This document shows, in pieces, positions 35,615 to 44,168 of a stretch of 64,000 nt of DNA. The notes under the pieces were generated by a model. The model did not search any database, was not told the DNA's origin, and was given only the letters and a program-made list of their open reading frames with translations. The position numbers and the translations under genes were made by a program. Each line of letters opens with the position of its first letter. Within the stretch, counting starts at the first letter, position 1. Source of the DNA: Ensifer adhaerens (GTDB lineage: Bacteria > Pseudomonadota > Alphaproteobacteria > Rhizobiales > Rhizobiaceae); the NCBI RefSeq assembly GCF_002007205.1, contig NZ_LAZS01000001.1, forward strand, positions 62,001 to 126,000. The letters are read 5' to 3'.

Positions 35615-36328
35615 ATGTTCGACGCGAGGAAATTGCTGGATCAGTTTCTGGGATCGCAGGTGCCCGGTGCCGGCGGCACGGTGCGCGATCGCGCGACCCA
35701 GGCGACGCAGCTTGCCAAGGACAATCCGCTGGCGAGCGGCGCCATCGCCGCGGTTCTGCTCGGCACCAAGTCGGGTCGCCAACTGGCCGGCAACGCCGCC
35801 GTGCTCGGCGGCCTCGCGGCGATCGCGGGTCTTGGCTACCAGGCCTACAAGAACTATCAGGCCGGCAACACGCCGGGCGGTGCAACGGTTGCCAAGGGCG
35901 AACCGGAGCTGCTGCCGCCGCCGGCCGATTCCGGCTTCGCCTCTGCTCCCGAAGCCGTCAGTCATGATTTTGCGCTGACGCTGGTGCGCGCCATGATCGC
36001 CGCTTCGCGTGCCGACGGCCACATCGACGAGGCCGAGCGCCAGCACATCATGGACAAGCTGTCGGTCTCGGGCCTCTCGGCCGATGCCGCGGCCTTCCTC
36101 GAAGGCGAGCTTGCCAACCCGGTCGATATCGACGCGATCGTCGGCGCGGCCAAGACCGAGGAGGAACGGGTGGAAATCTACACCGCCTCGCGCCTGACGA
36201 TCGAGCCGGAAACCCGTGCGGAGCGGGGCTATCTCGACCTGCTCGCCGGTCGCCTCGGCCTTCCCGACGCGCTGGTCGACCACATCGAGGCGACGGTATC
36301 GGCTGCCAAAATGCCGGCCAGGGCCTAG
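35615..36328 (+). CDS. DUF533 / YebE-TerB-like membrane-associated protein
   Basis: The 237-residue protein has a Gly/Ala-rich hydrophobic stretch (about residues 43-75, AIAAVLLGTKSGRQLAGNAAVLGGLAAIAGL) and a C-terminal TerB-like helical domain (about 120-230) with acidic motifs (RADGHIDEAERQHIMDKL). This is the DUF533 pattern seen in E. coli YebE. Family function is unknown; envelope stress has been suggested for relatives. It is monocistronic. Confidence 0.85.
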   Translation: MFDARKLLDQFLGSQVPGAGGTVRDRATQATQLAKDNPLASGAIAAVLLGTKSGRQLAGNAAVLGGLAAIAGLGYQAYKNYQAGNTPGGATVAKGEPELLPPPADSGFASAPEAVSHDFALTLVRAMIAASRADGHIDEAERQHIMDKLSVSGLSADAAAFLEGELANPVDIDAIVGAAKTEEERVEIYTASRLTIEPETRAERGYLDLLAGRLGLPDALVDHIEATVSAAKMPARA

Positions 36329-36448
36329 CATTTTGGGGCTGCGCCTCATCAGTGCATCACCAAATCGAACAGGGTCCATAACCAGTTTGAATTTGTCTCG
36401 GCCGCCACTCTGGCCTATTCCAGATGGCAACGACTGGAGGAGCGGCCG

Positions 36449-37144
36449 ATGCGGGATCTGAAGAACTGGAAAGGGTGCCCGGCGCCGAAGGGCGTCGCGC
36501 TCGAAGGGCGTTTCGTCAAGCTCGAGGCCTATGAGCGCGACCGGCATCTGCAGGACCTCTGGGATGGTCTCGGCGGCATGGCGATCAATCCGCTGCTCAA
36601 GTATTTCACGCAGCCGGATTTTAGGGATATCGAGGGCTTCGATGCCTGGCTGACGGCGGCGCAGGAAAAGTCGGGCTGGGTCACGGAGGTCTTTCGCGAC
36701 AAGGCGACCGGCATCGTCGTCGGCATGGCCAATTACATGCGCGCCGATCCCGCCAATGGCGTCGTGGAAGTCGGCTCCGTCGCCCATGGCGCCGCCATGG
36801 CCCGCTCGCCGCTCTCGACCGAAGTCCATTACCTCATGGCAAAACACGTCTTCGAGGATCTCGGCTATCGCCGCTACGAGTGGAAATGCCACAGCGAGAA
36901 CATGGCGAGCCGCAAGACCGCCGCGCGTCTTGGGTTTACCTTCGAAGGCATCTTCCGCCAGCACATGATCTCCAAGGGCGGCAACCGGGACACGGCCTGG
37001 TTCTCGATGATCGACAGCGAATGGCCGCTGCTCAATGCCGCATTCGAAACCTGGCTTTCAGCTGATAATTTCGATGAGGACGGTCGCCAGAAGCGGCGGC
37101 TTGACGATATACGTTCGGACTTGGAGCGGCAGGCGTCGAAATAG
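36449..37144 (+). CDS. GNAT-family acetyltransferase, RimJ/RimL-like
   Basis: The 231-residue protein has the RimJ/RimL-type GNAT fold, with GIVVGMANYMRADPANGVVEVG (strands beta 4-5), the acetyl-CoA loop region SPLSTEVHYLMAKHVFEDLGYRRYEW, and NMASRKTAARLGFTFEGIFRQH, which resembles the SxxxxxKxGFxxEG ending. It begins after GGAGGAG. Likely target is a protein N-terminus or a small amine; not identifiable from sequence. Confidence 0.88.
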   Translation: MRDLKNWKGCPAPKGVALEGRFVKLEAYERDRHLQDLWDGLGGMAINPLLKYFTQPDFRDIEGFDAWLTAAQEKSGWVTEVFRDKATGIVVGMANYMRADPANGVVEVGSVAHGAAMARSPLSTEVHYLMAKHVFEDLGYRRYEWKCHSENMASRKTAARLGFTFEGIFRQHMISKGGNRDTAWFSMIDSEWPLLNAAFETWLSADNFDEDGRQKRRLDDIRSDLERQASK

Positions 37145-37185
37145 GCGCCTGGTGCCACGCCGCAGCAGACAACAGCAGGGAAGTC

Positions 37186-37392
37186 ATGCAGAACAAGGAA
37201 AAGTCACCGGCGATCGCCGCTGCGATCATTCTCGTCGTCGCCGGTCTCGGCTTCTTCGTGCTGCCGTCGATCATGCTCAAGCTCGGCGACATCTCGCCCT
37301 GGCTTGCTGCCGCCTTCGGCGTGATCTTCGTGCTCGGCTTCTTTCTCTTGTTCTGGCTCCGGGCGCGTTATCAGCGCAAGCGCGGGCTCTGA
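37186..37392 (+). CDS. Small two-helix membrane protein
   Basis: This 68-residue protein has two hydrophobic helices (about residues 9-28 and 38-60) with a basic C-terminus (RARYQRKRGL). No family is recognised. A possible AGGGAAG site precedes the ATG, 41 bases after the GNAT stop, so it may be in the same transcript. Confidence 0.65.
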   Translation: MQNKEKSPAIAAAIILVVAGLGFFVLPSIMLKLGDISPWLAAAFGVIFVLGFFLLFWLRARYQRKRGL

Positions 37393-37407
37393 ACCACCGC
37401 GCCGGCG

Positions 37408-38481
37408 TCAGCTCTGCAGAGCGGCGCCGAGCAGGACCAATCCCAGCAGGAGAACGAGCAATGCGCCTGATATCTCGATGCCGTTCGAGATGCGGGCGGC
37501 CGACGTCGTGCTCGACGCATAGCGGAGCGCAACGCCCTTGGCCGTCACCGCCATGGTCGCAAGGATCGAGACGGTGATCGCCGTGCCGATCGACATGGCA
37601 AAGACCGACAGAACACCGCCGAGATAAAGGCCGTTCAGAAGCGCGAAGGACAGCACGATCAGGGCGCCGGAGCAGGGGCGCAGACCGACCGCGATAACCG
37701 CTGACCAGGCCTCGCGAAGCGCGAAACGATCGCCTTTGAGCATGGACGGGTCAGGCGCGTGCGCGTGTCCGCAGCTGGCGCAAACTTCGCCAGCGCCGTG
37801 GTGATGGGCGTGGCTGCCGTGGTCATGGTGATGGTGCGCATGCGCATGGTGCCCGTGCTCATCGTGACTTTGATCATGATGGTCGTGAGCGTGGAGCGCA
37901 GGCGCACCGCCAGCCGGGGAGAGGGCAACGGCCGGTCGCAGCATCGAGCGCAGCTTGCGCAAGAGCAGCCAGCCGCCGAATGCGGCGATCAGCGCGTAGC
38001 TGGCGATCTCCAGCCAGCGCGTCGCATCGGTCATGCTGATCGAGGTGCCGCGCAAAAGCAGGTAGACGGCGCCGATCAGGAGAATCGCGACCACGCCCTG
38101 CAGGATCGAGGACAGAAACGACAGCAGCACGCCGCGCTTCAGCTCGGTCTCGTTGGCGATCATGTAGGACGAGATCACCGCCTTGCCGTGGCCCGGGCCG
38201 GCCGCGTGCAGCACGCCGTAGGTGAAGGAAAGCCCGACCAGCGACCACAACTGCCAGGGGTTTTCGCGCATGCCTTTGAGTGCGCCCGTCATCAGCCGGT
38301 AGAAGCCCTGCTGCTCCATGTTCACCCAGGCGAAGAAGCCGCCGAGAAAACCGGTCGTCTTGAATGCGGGCTCCGCAGTGCCGATGCCGAGCGGCGATTG
38401 GGCGGCTGCGACGGTGGCGGAGAGCGCCGTGACGATGAGCGCTGCCGTCACCAGACGTCCAATCCTGCGGGCGTTCAGCAT
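37408..38481 (-). CDS. NicO/RcnA-like nickel-cobalt transporter with His-rich loop
   Basis: The 357-residue membrane protein has about seven helices. Conserved motifs are HAAGPGHGKAVISSYM and GLRPCSGALIVLSFALLNG, typical of RcnA/NicO carriers. Between helices 3 and 4 lies a loop with about 20 histidines (roughly residues 198-240) ending in CASCGHAH, likely a metal-sensing or buffering segment. It overlaps the DUF1007 gene by 7 bases. RcnA exports nickel and cobalt, so this is probably an efflux pump. Confidence 0.9.
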   Translation of the reverse strand: MLNARRIGRLVTAALIVTALSATVAAAQSPLGIGTAEPAFKTTGFLGGFFAWVNMEQQGFYRLMTGALKGMRENPWQLWSLVGLSFTYGVLHAAGPGHGKAVISSYMIANETELKRGVLLSFLSSILQGVVAILLIGAVYLLLRGTSISMTDATRWLEIASYALIAAFGGWLLLRKLRSMLRPAVALSPAGGAPALHAHDHHDQSHDEHGHHAHAHHHHDHGSHAHHHGAGEVCASCGHAHAPDPSMLKGDRFALREAWSAVIAVGLRPCSGALIVLSFALLNGLYLGGVLSVFAMSIGTAITVSILATMAVTAKGVALRYASSTTSAARISNGIEISGALLVLLLGLVLLGAALQS

Positions 38482-39119
38482 GTGATCTCGATCCTGGTTG
38501 CAAAGAGCTTCGACATGTCGGTGCCCGTTGGGTCGCTCCAGAAGGCATCGGTCAAGGTGTCCTTGTTCTCGGCGAGGACTTCGTCGGGATCAGGGCGGAC
38601 GACCTTGTGCTCACAGGCATTGATCTTGTCGCCGACGACGGTCAGGTCGCCGTCGGTGGCAAAGTCCATCGCCGTGTACATGGTCGGATCGTAGACGCCG
38701 AAGGAGAGCTTGCCCTTGAGCGGCATCGGCTCGGCCGGCTTGACCGCGAACATCATCAAGAGCTGACCGTCCTTGTAGTCGACGGTGATGTGATCCGGCT
38801 TGTTGACCTTGATGGCTTTGCCGTTGTCGAGGATCGTCGTGTAGTAATTGTACTCGGACAGCGACTCCATCACCGTCTGGCCGACTTCCGCCAGTTCGTC
38901 CGGATCGAGCGTCGCATTCGAGTTCTTGTCGAAATCGAGCACGACGCTCGACGAAAACAGTTCGTCGAAGCGCCAGACGTTCCGGAGTTCGCTGATCTCG
39001 TCCTTGTCGTTGGAGACCACCTCGAGGCGTGCCTCGGCAAAGATATGCGGATGGGCAAAGGCCAGCGTCGGCGCAAGCAAGGTGGCAAGGCCGGCCATGA
39101 CGAGGCGTTTGGTTCTCAT
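38475..39119 (-). CDS. DUF1007 periplasmic protein
   Basis: The 214-residue protein has a signal peptide (LVMAGLATLLAPTLAFA) followed by HPHIFAEARLEV, the conserved His motif at the start of the mature DUF1007 domain. A DFDKNSNATLDPDELAEVG stretch resembles an EF-hand loop. It is the first gene of a pair with the NicO-type transporter and probably delivers or senses metal in the periplasm, as suggested for other pairs of this type. Confidence 0.88.
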   Translation of the reverse strand: MRTKRLVMAGLATLLAPTLAFAHPHIFAEARLEVVSNDKDEISELRNVWRFDELFSSSVVLDFDKNSNATLDPDELAEVGQTVMESLSEYNYYTTILDNGKAIKVNKPDHITVDYKDGQLLMMFAVKPAEPMPLKGKLSFGVYDPTMYTAMDFATDGDLTVVGDKINACEHKVVRPDPDEVLAENKDTLTDAFWSDPTGTDMSKLFATRIEITC

Positions 39120-39221
39120 GTGGCGGCAATCCTTTCGGCTGGAGCGATCGCTCCGCGATTCGTTTCCGGGAATGTACCGGAAATGGGACGGAATTGGGAC
39201 TTTGCGGCGCTAGCTCCCCGT

Positions 39222-40115
39222 TCACCGGGGCTTGCGGAACCAGGCGTGCAGGAAATCGACGAGGGTCCTGACCTTGGCCGGCAGGTAGCGGCGGTGCGGA
39301 TAGATCGCATAGATGCCGCGGTCGCGCGGCAGGAAATCGTCGAACAGCGTCACGAGTTCGCCGGTCGCGATTTTCGGGCGGGCGATGAAATCCGGAATGA
39401 TCGAGACGCCGATGCCGGAGACTGCGGCGCGCAGTGCCGCAAGCGGGCTGTTGACCTCGATCGGGCCGCTGACCGGCACGGTGAAGGCCGAACCATCAGG
39501 CTCGACGAAGCGCCAGTTGGAATAGGAGCGGCCGTTGGTATCGAGAATGCAGGGCACCTTGGAAAGGTCTGTCGGGTGGGCGATCGGGCCGGTCTTTTCG
39601 AGAAACTCGGGCGCGGCGCAGATCAGCACCTGGAAATCGTCGAGCTTGCGGGCGATCAGGGTGGAATCTTCCAGCCGGGTAATGCGGATGGCGACGTCGA
39701 AGCCTTCCTCGACGAGATCGACGAAGCGGTCGTCGGAGATGATTTCCAGCGAAAGCTCGGGATGCTGCTTGCCGAAATCGACCAGCGACTGGCCGATTTC
39801 CGCATCGACGAAGGTGCGCGGCGCGGTGATGCGCAGCCGTCCCTTGAGGTCGGAATTGTTGGCGCGCACCAGGTCCGCCAGGTTGTCGATCTCCTTCAGG
39901 ATTTCCGACGCGGTGCGGTAATAGGTGTGGCCCGCTTCGGTCAGCGAGAATTGCCGTGTCGTGCGGTTGAGGAGCAGCGCGCCGAGCTCGTCCTCCAGTT
40001 CGCGCACATATTTCGAAAGCAACGCCTTCGACTTGCCGACGCGCCTTGCGGCGGCCGAGAACCCCTCGGCGTCCACGACATCGATAAAGGCGCGGATGCG
40101 GGTGAGTGTGTCCAT
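39222..40115 (-). CDS. LysR-family transcription regulator
   Basis: The 297-residue protein has a typical winged helix-turn-helix (RIRAFIDVVDAEGFSAAARRV, then SKALLSKYVRELEDELGALLLNRTTR) and a LysR substrate domain with VAIRITRLEDSTLIARKL. The subgroup resembles CrgA/PecT-like regulators that often control oxidoreductases. No divergent partner: the plus-strand neighbour begins 700 bases away behind a leader RNA. Confidence 0.92.
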   Translation of the reverse strand: MDTLTRIRAFIDVVDAEGFSAAARRVGKSKALLSKYVRELEDELGALLLNRTTRQFSLTEAGHTYYRTASEILKEIDNLADLVRANNSDLKGRLRITAPRTFVDAEIGQSLVDFGKQHPELSLEIISDDRFVDLVEEGFDVAIRITRLEDSTLIARKLDDFQVLICAAPEFLEKTGPIAHPTDLSKVPCILDTNGRSYSNWRFVEPDGSAFTVPVSGPIEVNSPLAALRAAVSGIGVSIIPDFIARPKIATGELVTLFDDFLPRDRGIYAIYPHRRYLPAKVRTLVDFLHAWFRKPR

Positions 40116-40136
40116 GGCGATCTTTCTTTCGTGCTC

Positions 40137-40274
40137 TCAATCGTGCTTCGCCGATTCGCCGGCGATGGCCTGTTTCCGCCTCGATGATGCCGGCGGCGGA
40201 TTGCCCGTCGCTTGCGCCATCGCGCCGGTTTCTGCCGCTCGCGCTGGATTTCCGAAATAATAGCGTTCTTTCAA
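40137..40274 (-). CDS. Possible 45-codon small protein upstream of LysR
   Basis: A TTG-started frame encodes a Lys/Arg-, Ala- and Pro-rich peptide (ERYYFGNPARAAETGAMAQ near its N-terminus). It ends 21 bases before the LysR start, with TAAGG ahead of the TTG. Composition is plausible for protein, but no family is recognised and there is no other support. Confidence 0.25.
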   Translation of the reverse strand: MKERYYFGNPARAAETGAMAQATGNPPPASSRRKQAIAGESAKHD

Positions 40275-40439
40275 CGCCTTATCACGGTGATCGATGCGGC
40301 CTTTTTCGTTCAGGATTTGTGAACGCCGACAGTTTTGCCCGGCTGGAAAAAAATTCAACTGCCGACGCGAAAAAACTCTTGATTACGACAGGCTTTTTTC
40401 TTACCTACGCCCTTGCCCAAAGTCGCACGTGCCTGTGGG
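40275..40439 (+). promoter_or_regulatory. AT-rich promoter region for the decarboxylase leader
   Basis: The stretch is markedly AT-rich with several A and T tracts. TTGATT (40379-40384) and TACCTA (40402-40407) are separated by 17 bases and could start a transcript near 40414, giving a leader of about 400 bases. Confidence 0.4.
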
Positions 40440-40810
40440 TGTCCGCCGACCCTCGATTAGGTGAGGGTATCGGTAAGGTACCTGGAACTAACCCCTCCAG
40501 TCGCTATTCCGGCCAACCGGGAAATGCGAGGACATCTTGAAGCAACGACGGTGCGGGCCTTTCTGGTGTCTGCCGGCTTTCCAACAGCCGGGGTTACTGA
40601 AGAGGCACACCTTCATTGCCGGAAGTGCGGTTGGGTTATCCCCTCCAATCCATGGCAGACAAAGCCGAATTGAAGCCTAGGCGGGCTTTGATTCACCGTT
40701 CGCGCATCGAGCGCATGCATGGTTCCGGGGTCTCCACCGGCTGGTTCCAGCGCATGTGCGCGTATGCCCTTTGTCCTCCGCGAAAGCGGAGCATCTTGGA
40801 TCAGGGGAAT
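40440..40810 (+). ncRNA. speF-type structured leader of the decarboxylase gene
   Basis: About 370 bases without a credible gene precede the decarboxylase. Hairpins include ACCCTC/GAGGGT (40449-40468), CCGGCT/AGCCGG (40573-40591) and CTCCGC-GAAA-GCGGAG (40776-40791), the last just ahead of the AGGGGA ribosome binding site. Alphaproteobacterial ornithine decarboxylase genes are known to carry the long speF leader RNA, and position and length agree. I matched it by context, not by a covariance model. Confidence 0.55.
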
Positions 40811-40816
40811 ATGGCC

Positions 40817-41950
40817 ATGACCACGGCTCGCATCATCGACTTCATCAACACCCGACGACCCGACGGCCCGTGCCTCGTTGTCGACCTCGACGTCGTGCGC
40901 GACAATTTCAAGGCCTTCCGTCACGCGCTGCCGGACAGCTCGATCTACTATGCCGTCAAGGCCAACCCGGCGCCAGAAATCCTGCGCCTTCTCGCCGGTC
41001 TCGGCTCCTCCTTCGATTGCGCGTCCGTCGCTGAAATCGAAATGGCGCTCGATGCCGGTGCGACCCCGAGCCGCATTTCCTATGGCAACACCATCAAGAA
41101 GGAGCGCGACATTGCCCGCGCTCATGCGCTTGGGATAAACCTGTTTGCGGTCGACAGCCACGAGGAAGTCGAGAAGATCGCCCGTGCCGCCCCTGGCGCG
41201 CGCGTGTTCTGCCGCGTGCTGACCGATGGCGAAGGTGCCGAATGGCCGCTGTCGCGCAAGTTCGGCTGCGTCCCGCAGATGGCCGTCGATGTGCTCGTCT
41301 ACGCCCATCAGCATGGTCTCGTCTCCTACGGCGTCTCGTTCCATGTCGGTTCGCAGATGACGAAGCTCGACGCCTGGGATGCCGCACTTTCGGATGCCAA
41401 GCGCGTCTTCGTTCAGCTTGCCAAGCGCGGCATCGAGCTGAAGATGGTCAACATGGGCGGTGGCTTCCCGACGAAGTACCTGAAGGACGTGCCGACGGCG
41501 GAAGCCTACGGTCAGGCGATCTTCGGTGCACTGAAGAAGCACTTCGGCAACAACATCCCGGAGACCATCATCGAGCCCGGTCGCGGCATGGTCGGCAATG
41601 CCGGCGTGATCAAGGCGGAAGTCGTGCTCGTGTCGAAGAAGTCGGACAACGACGCCCATCGCTGGGTGTTCCTCGACATCGGCAAGTTCGGCGGTCTCGC
41701 CGAGACCATGGACGAGGCGATCCGCTACCCGATCCGCACGGCGCGTGATGCCGACGAGATGGAGCCTTGCGTGCTCGCCGGCCCGACCTGCGATTCGGCC
41801 GACGTGCTCTATGAGAAGAACATGTATCCGCTGCCGATCACGCTTTCGATCGGCGACGAGGTTCTGATCGAAGGCACCGGCGCCTACACGACGACCTATT
41901 CGGCCGTCGCCTTCAACGGCTTCGAGCCGCTGAAGGCCTATGTGATCTGA
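40817..41950 (+). CDS. odc2: Ornithine/lysine decarboxylase, PLP alanine-racemase fold
   Basis: The 377-residue enzyme makes putrescine (or cadaverine) from ornithine (or lysine). The PLP lysine lies in YYAVKANPAPE (near residue 54), the phosphate-binding loop is EPGRGMVGNAG, and the active-site cysteine loop is GPTCDSADVLYE. These are group IV decarboxylase features, as in eukaryotic ODC. The ATG at 40817 is chosen for its spacing from AGGGGA; a nearby ATG at 40811 is too close. The structured leader upstream suggests regulation by polyamines or translation. Confidence 0.94.
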   Translation: MTTARIIDFINTRRPDGPCLVVDLDVVRDNFKAFRHALPDSSIYYAVKANPAPEILRLLAGLGSSFDCASVAEIEMALDAGATPSRISYGNTIKKERDIARAHALGINLFAVDSHEEVEKIARAAPGARVFCRVLTDGEGAEWPLSRKFGCVPQMAVDVLVYAHQHGLVSYGVSFHVGSQMTKLDAWDAALSDAKRVFVQLAKRGIELKMVNMGGGFPTKYLKDVPTAEAYGQAIFGALKKHFGNNIPETIIEPGRGMVGNAGVIKAEVVLVSKKSDNDAHRWVFLDIGKFGGLAETMDEAIRYPIRTARDADEMEPCVLAGPTCDSADVLYEKNMYPLPITLSIGDEVLIEGTGAYTTTYSAVAFNGFEPLKAYVI

Positions 41951-41958
41951 TCCGGCTT

Positions 41959-41980
41959 GCTCCCGCCTTCGGGCGGGAGC
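41959..41980 (+). terminator. Hairpin after the decarboxylase gene
   Basis: Perfect 9-bp stem GCTCCCGCC (41959-41967) and GGCGGGAGC (41972-41980). The T run after it is weak. Confidence 0.6.
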
Positions 41981-42038
41981 GCCATTTCACAATTATCGTT
42001 CGGTCCGCCTGAAGCGGTTTTGATGACGGGAGGCCCCG

Positions 42039-42629
42039 ATGGCCGCTGTTGTTGACGCCCTGCGCGCATTCTTTGCGCCCACCACATTTGTAATCGATGC
42101 CGAAAATCCGGGTGACGTCGTCGCCCGCGAGAACCTGCTCGACCGGGCCATGGGGCCTGAGCGTCGCCGCAAGTCCTCGGAAAAGCTGCGCAGCGGCCGG
42201 CTGCCGGCCGAGGGCCTTGCCTTCGTCGCCCGCGATGCCGACGGCCACGTGATTGGCACCGTCCGCCTCTGGAACGTCGAGGCCGGCGTCAGCCGCGAAG
42301 GCCATGCCGTGCCGGCGCTGTTGCTCGGTCCGCTTGCGGTCGACCCTGGCCACGAAGGCAAGGGCATCGGCGGCATGCTGATGCGGGCGGCGATCGAGGC
42401 GGCCAAGAACCGCGGTCATGGTGCGATCCTGCTCGTCGGCGACGCTGCCTATTACGAGCGCTTCGGCTTCTTTACGAGCCGCACGCAGCACCTTGTCATG
42501 CCAGGTCCGTTCGAGCGTGACCGGTTCCTGGCGCTCGAGCTCCAGGACAACTGGCTCGAAGGGGCGGCAGGCCTGATCGTTGCCAGTGGTCGCAAGCTCG
42601 CGATGCCGCCGGTTCGCCGGGCCGCCTGA
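42039..42629 (+). CDS. GNAT-family N-acetyltransferase
   Basis: The 196-residue protein has a GNAT core with LLLGPLAVDPGHEGKGIGGMLM (acetyl-CoA P-loop, Q/RxxGxG type) near residue 94 and GDAAYYERFGF near 135. It lies 88 bases after the decarboxylase. A role in acetylating polyamines or related amines is possible from position but not shown. Confidence 0.9.
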   Translation: MAAVVDALRAFFAPTTFVIDAENPGDVVARENLLDRAMGPERRRKSSEKLRSGRLPAEGLAFVARDADGHVIGTVRLWNVEAGVSREGHAVPALLLGPLAVDPGHEGKGIGGMLMRAAIEAAKNRGHGAILLVGDAAYYERFGFFTSRTQHLVMPGPFERDRFLALELQDNWLEGAAGLIVASGRKLAMPPVRRAA

Positions 42630-42823
42630 CGCTTTCCGCCTCCAACCCTGCGGGGGGCGGATTTTTCCCTACCCCCTCTCCGGGCTGAACCGGCCGGCGA
42701 GGGGGCAGAAGCGCCCATCGGAGTGGCATCTCCTTCCGGATCGCCAGCCTCGCTTGACAACATCGCCGCGCTGCCCTGTGCTTGCGGACAAGGCCTCGTT
42801 GCAGGCGGATGGAAATCTCGCGC

Positions 42824-43450
42824 ATGGATCCGTTCATTTTCGGGGCCGCGACCCTGCTGCCCTTTCTGCTGACATCCTTCCTCATCGAACTGACGCCGGG
42901 GCCGAACATGGCCTACCTCGCCATGGTCGCGGCCTCGGAGGGGCGCCGGCCCGGCATGGCGACCGTTGCCGGCGTGGCGCTCGGCCTGGCATTGGTGGGG
43001 CTTGCCGCCTCCTTCGGGGTTGCCGAGTTCGTCGGCCAGTCGGACGTGCTCTATGGGGCGCTTCGCTGGGCGGGCGTCGGCTTCCTGCTCTATCTCGCCT
43101 TCGAGGCCTGGAATGGCGATGGAGAGGAGGCGGGGCCGAGCGACAAGCCCGCATCCTTCTATTTCCGGCGCGGCCTGATCACCAACCTGCTCAATCCGAA
43201 GGCGGCCCTGTTCTTCGTCACCGTGCTTCCGACCTTCGTCGACGATGCCCGGCCGCTGTTGCCCCAGAACCTGACGCTCGCGGCGATCTATGTGGGCGTC
43301 GCGACCGCGGTCCATGCCGCGATCGTGCTTCTGGCAGGCGCATTGGAACCGGTGCTCAACTCACCGTCACGCGAACGGCTGGTGCGGCGCGTGCTTGCAT
43401 TGCTGCTGGCAGCCGTGGCGATCTGGTTCGGCTGGTCGACGCGCCGCTAA
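42824..43450 (+). CDS. LysE/RhtB-family amino-acid exporter
   Basis: The 208-residue membrane protein has about six helices. The N-terminal signature ELTPGPNMAYLAMVAASEGRRPG and the mid-protein NLLNPKAALFFVTVLP are hallmark LysE motifs. The start is placed at 42824; an ATG at 42809 in the same frame is equally possible. LysE carriers export amino acids or homoserine lactones. Confidence 0.92.
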   Translation: MDPFIFGAATLLPFLLTSFLIELTPGPNMAYLAMVAASEGRRPGMATVAGVALGLALVGLAASFGVAEFVGQSDVLYGALRWAGVGFLLYLAFEAWNGDGEEAGPSDKPASFYFRRGLITNLLNPKAALFFVTVLPTFVDDARPLLPQNLTLAAIYVGVATAVHAAIVLLAGALEPVLNSPSRERLVRRVLALLLAAVAIWFGWSTRR

Positions 43451-43556
43451 AGCGCGTCACGATCTTTCAGATTCGCTCCGAGCGCTTTAAGTTATTGATT
43501 TGTCGCATGTCGTTATCGCAAGACCGCTGCGCACTTTTGCGCGACATGCTCTAGGG
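43450..43556. repeat. Dispersed rhizobial intergenic repeat
   Basis: The segment runs from AGCGCGTCACGATCTTTCAG through CGCATGTCGTTATCGCAAGA to TTTTGCGCGACATGCTCTAG. Its arms GCATGTCG (near 43505) and CGACATGC (near 43542) are complementary. I recognise this as a short element scattered between genes in many rhizobial genomes. Confidence 0.65.
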
Positions 43557-43560
43557 CGGG

Positions 43561-43968
43561 TCAGGATGTGCTGCCGGACTTGCGGGCGTCGTAGCAGACG
43601 AAGGCAAGTTTGTTGCCGTCGGGGTCGCGCACATAGGCAGCGTAGAAGCCTTCGCCGTATTGCGGGCGGAAGTCCGGCTTGCCTTCTTCGCTGCCGCCGC
43701 GTTCCATGGCGATATCGAACAGGCGGTCGATGATGCCGGCGCTTTCCACCAGGAATGCGGTCATGGCGCCGTTGCCGACCGAGGCGGGTTTCCCATCGAA
43801 GGGGTGGCACGCAAAGAAGCGCGGCGCCTTGCCGTCGTCCTTTCGGCCCCAGGACGAAACCTGCTGGTCGCAATAGCAGCGCTCCTGGCCGATCAGTTCC
43901 ATCAGCGGATCGTAGAAGCGCTCCGCGCGCCTCAGGTCCGTCGTTCCGACCATGGTGTAGCCGATCAT
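43561..43968 (-). CDS. VOC-family (glyoxalase-like) protein
   Basis: The 135-residue protein shows MIGYTMVGTTDLRRAERFYDPLMELIG at its start and AYVRDPDGNKLAFVCYD at its end, the usual first and last segments of a VOC domain. GAGGAGACC precedes the ATG at 43968. Substrate unknown; such proteins may be lyases, dioxygenases or antibiotic binders. Confidence 0.9.
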   Translation of the reverse strand: MIGYTMVGTTDLRRAERFYDPLMELIGQERCYCDQQVSSWGRKDDGKAPRFFACHPFDGKPASVGNGAMTAFLVESAGIIDRLFDIAMERGGSEEGKPDFRPQYGEGFYAAYVRDPDGNKLAFVCYDARKSGSTS

Positions 43969-44045
43969 GCTGGTCTCCTCGCTTTGCCCGGTTCGAAGGC
44001 AGGTGGTCTCACACCTGCTCCAGCCATGCAAGGGCGGCAATCGGA

Positions 44046-44159
44046 TCAGAAGGATCCGCCGATCCGCGCGACGATGGTGTTGGCGCTGTAGTCCTGCGTC
44101 GGGTCGGCTTCCCGTTGCAGCGAATGCGCAAACTCGGTGTTCTCGGCGCCATCCGCTTT
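44046..44159 (-). pseudogene. Possible remnant of an outer-membrane protein C-terminus
   Basis: A 37-codon open stretch lies between an in-frame stop (44160-44162) and a TGA (44046-44048). It lacks any start codon, yet reads like protein and ends DYSANTIVARIGGSF. An alternating hydrophobic pattern with a final Phe is typical of the last strand of outer-membrane barrels. It may be a decayed gene whose 5' part was lost; chance cannot be excluded. Confidence 0.3.
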
Positions 44160-44168
44160 TTATGTGGG

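Noticed and set aside
40616-40816. An in-frame 67-codon N-terminal extension of the decarboxylase
   Set aside because: It lacks a ribosome binding site, is not part of the PLP fold, and overlaps the structured leader; the ATG at 40817 fits the family start.
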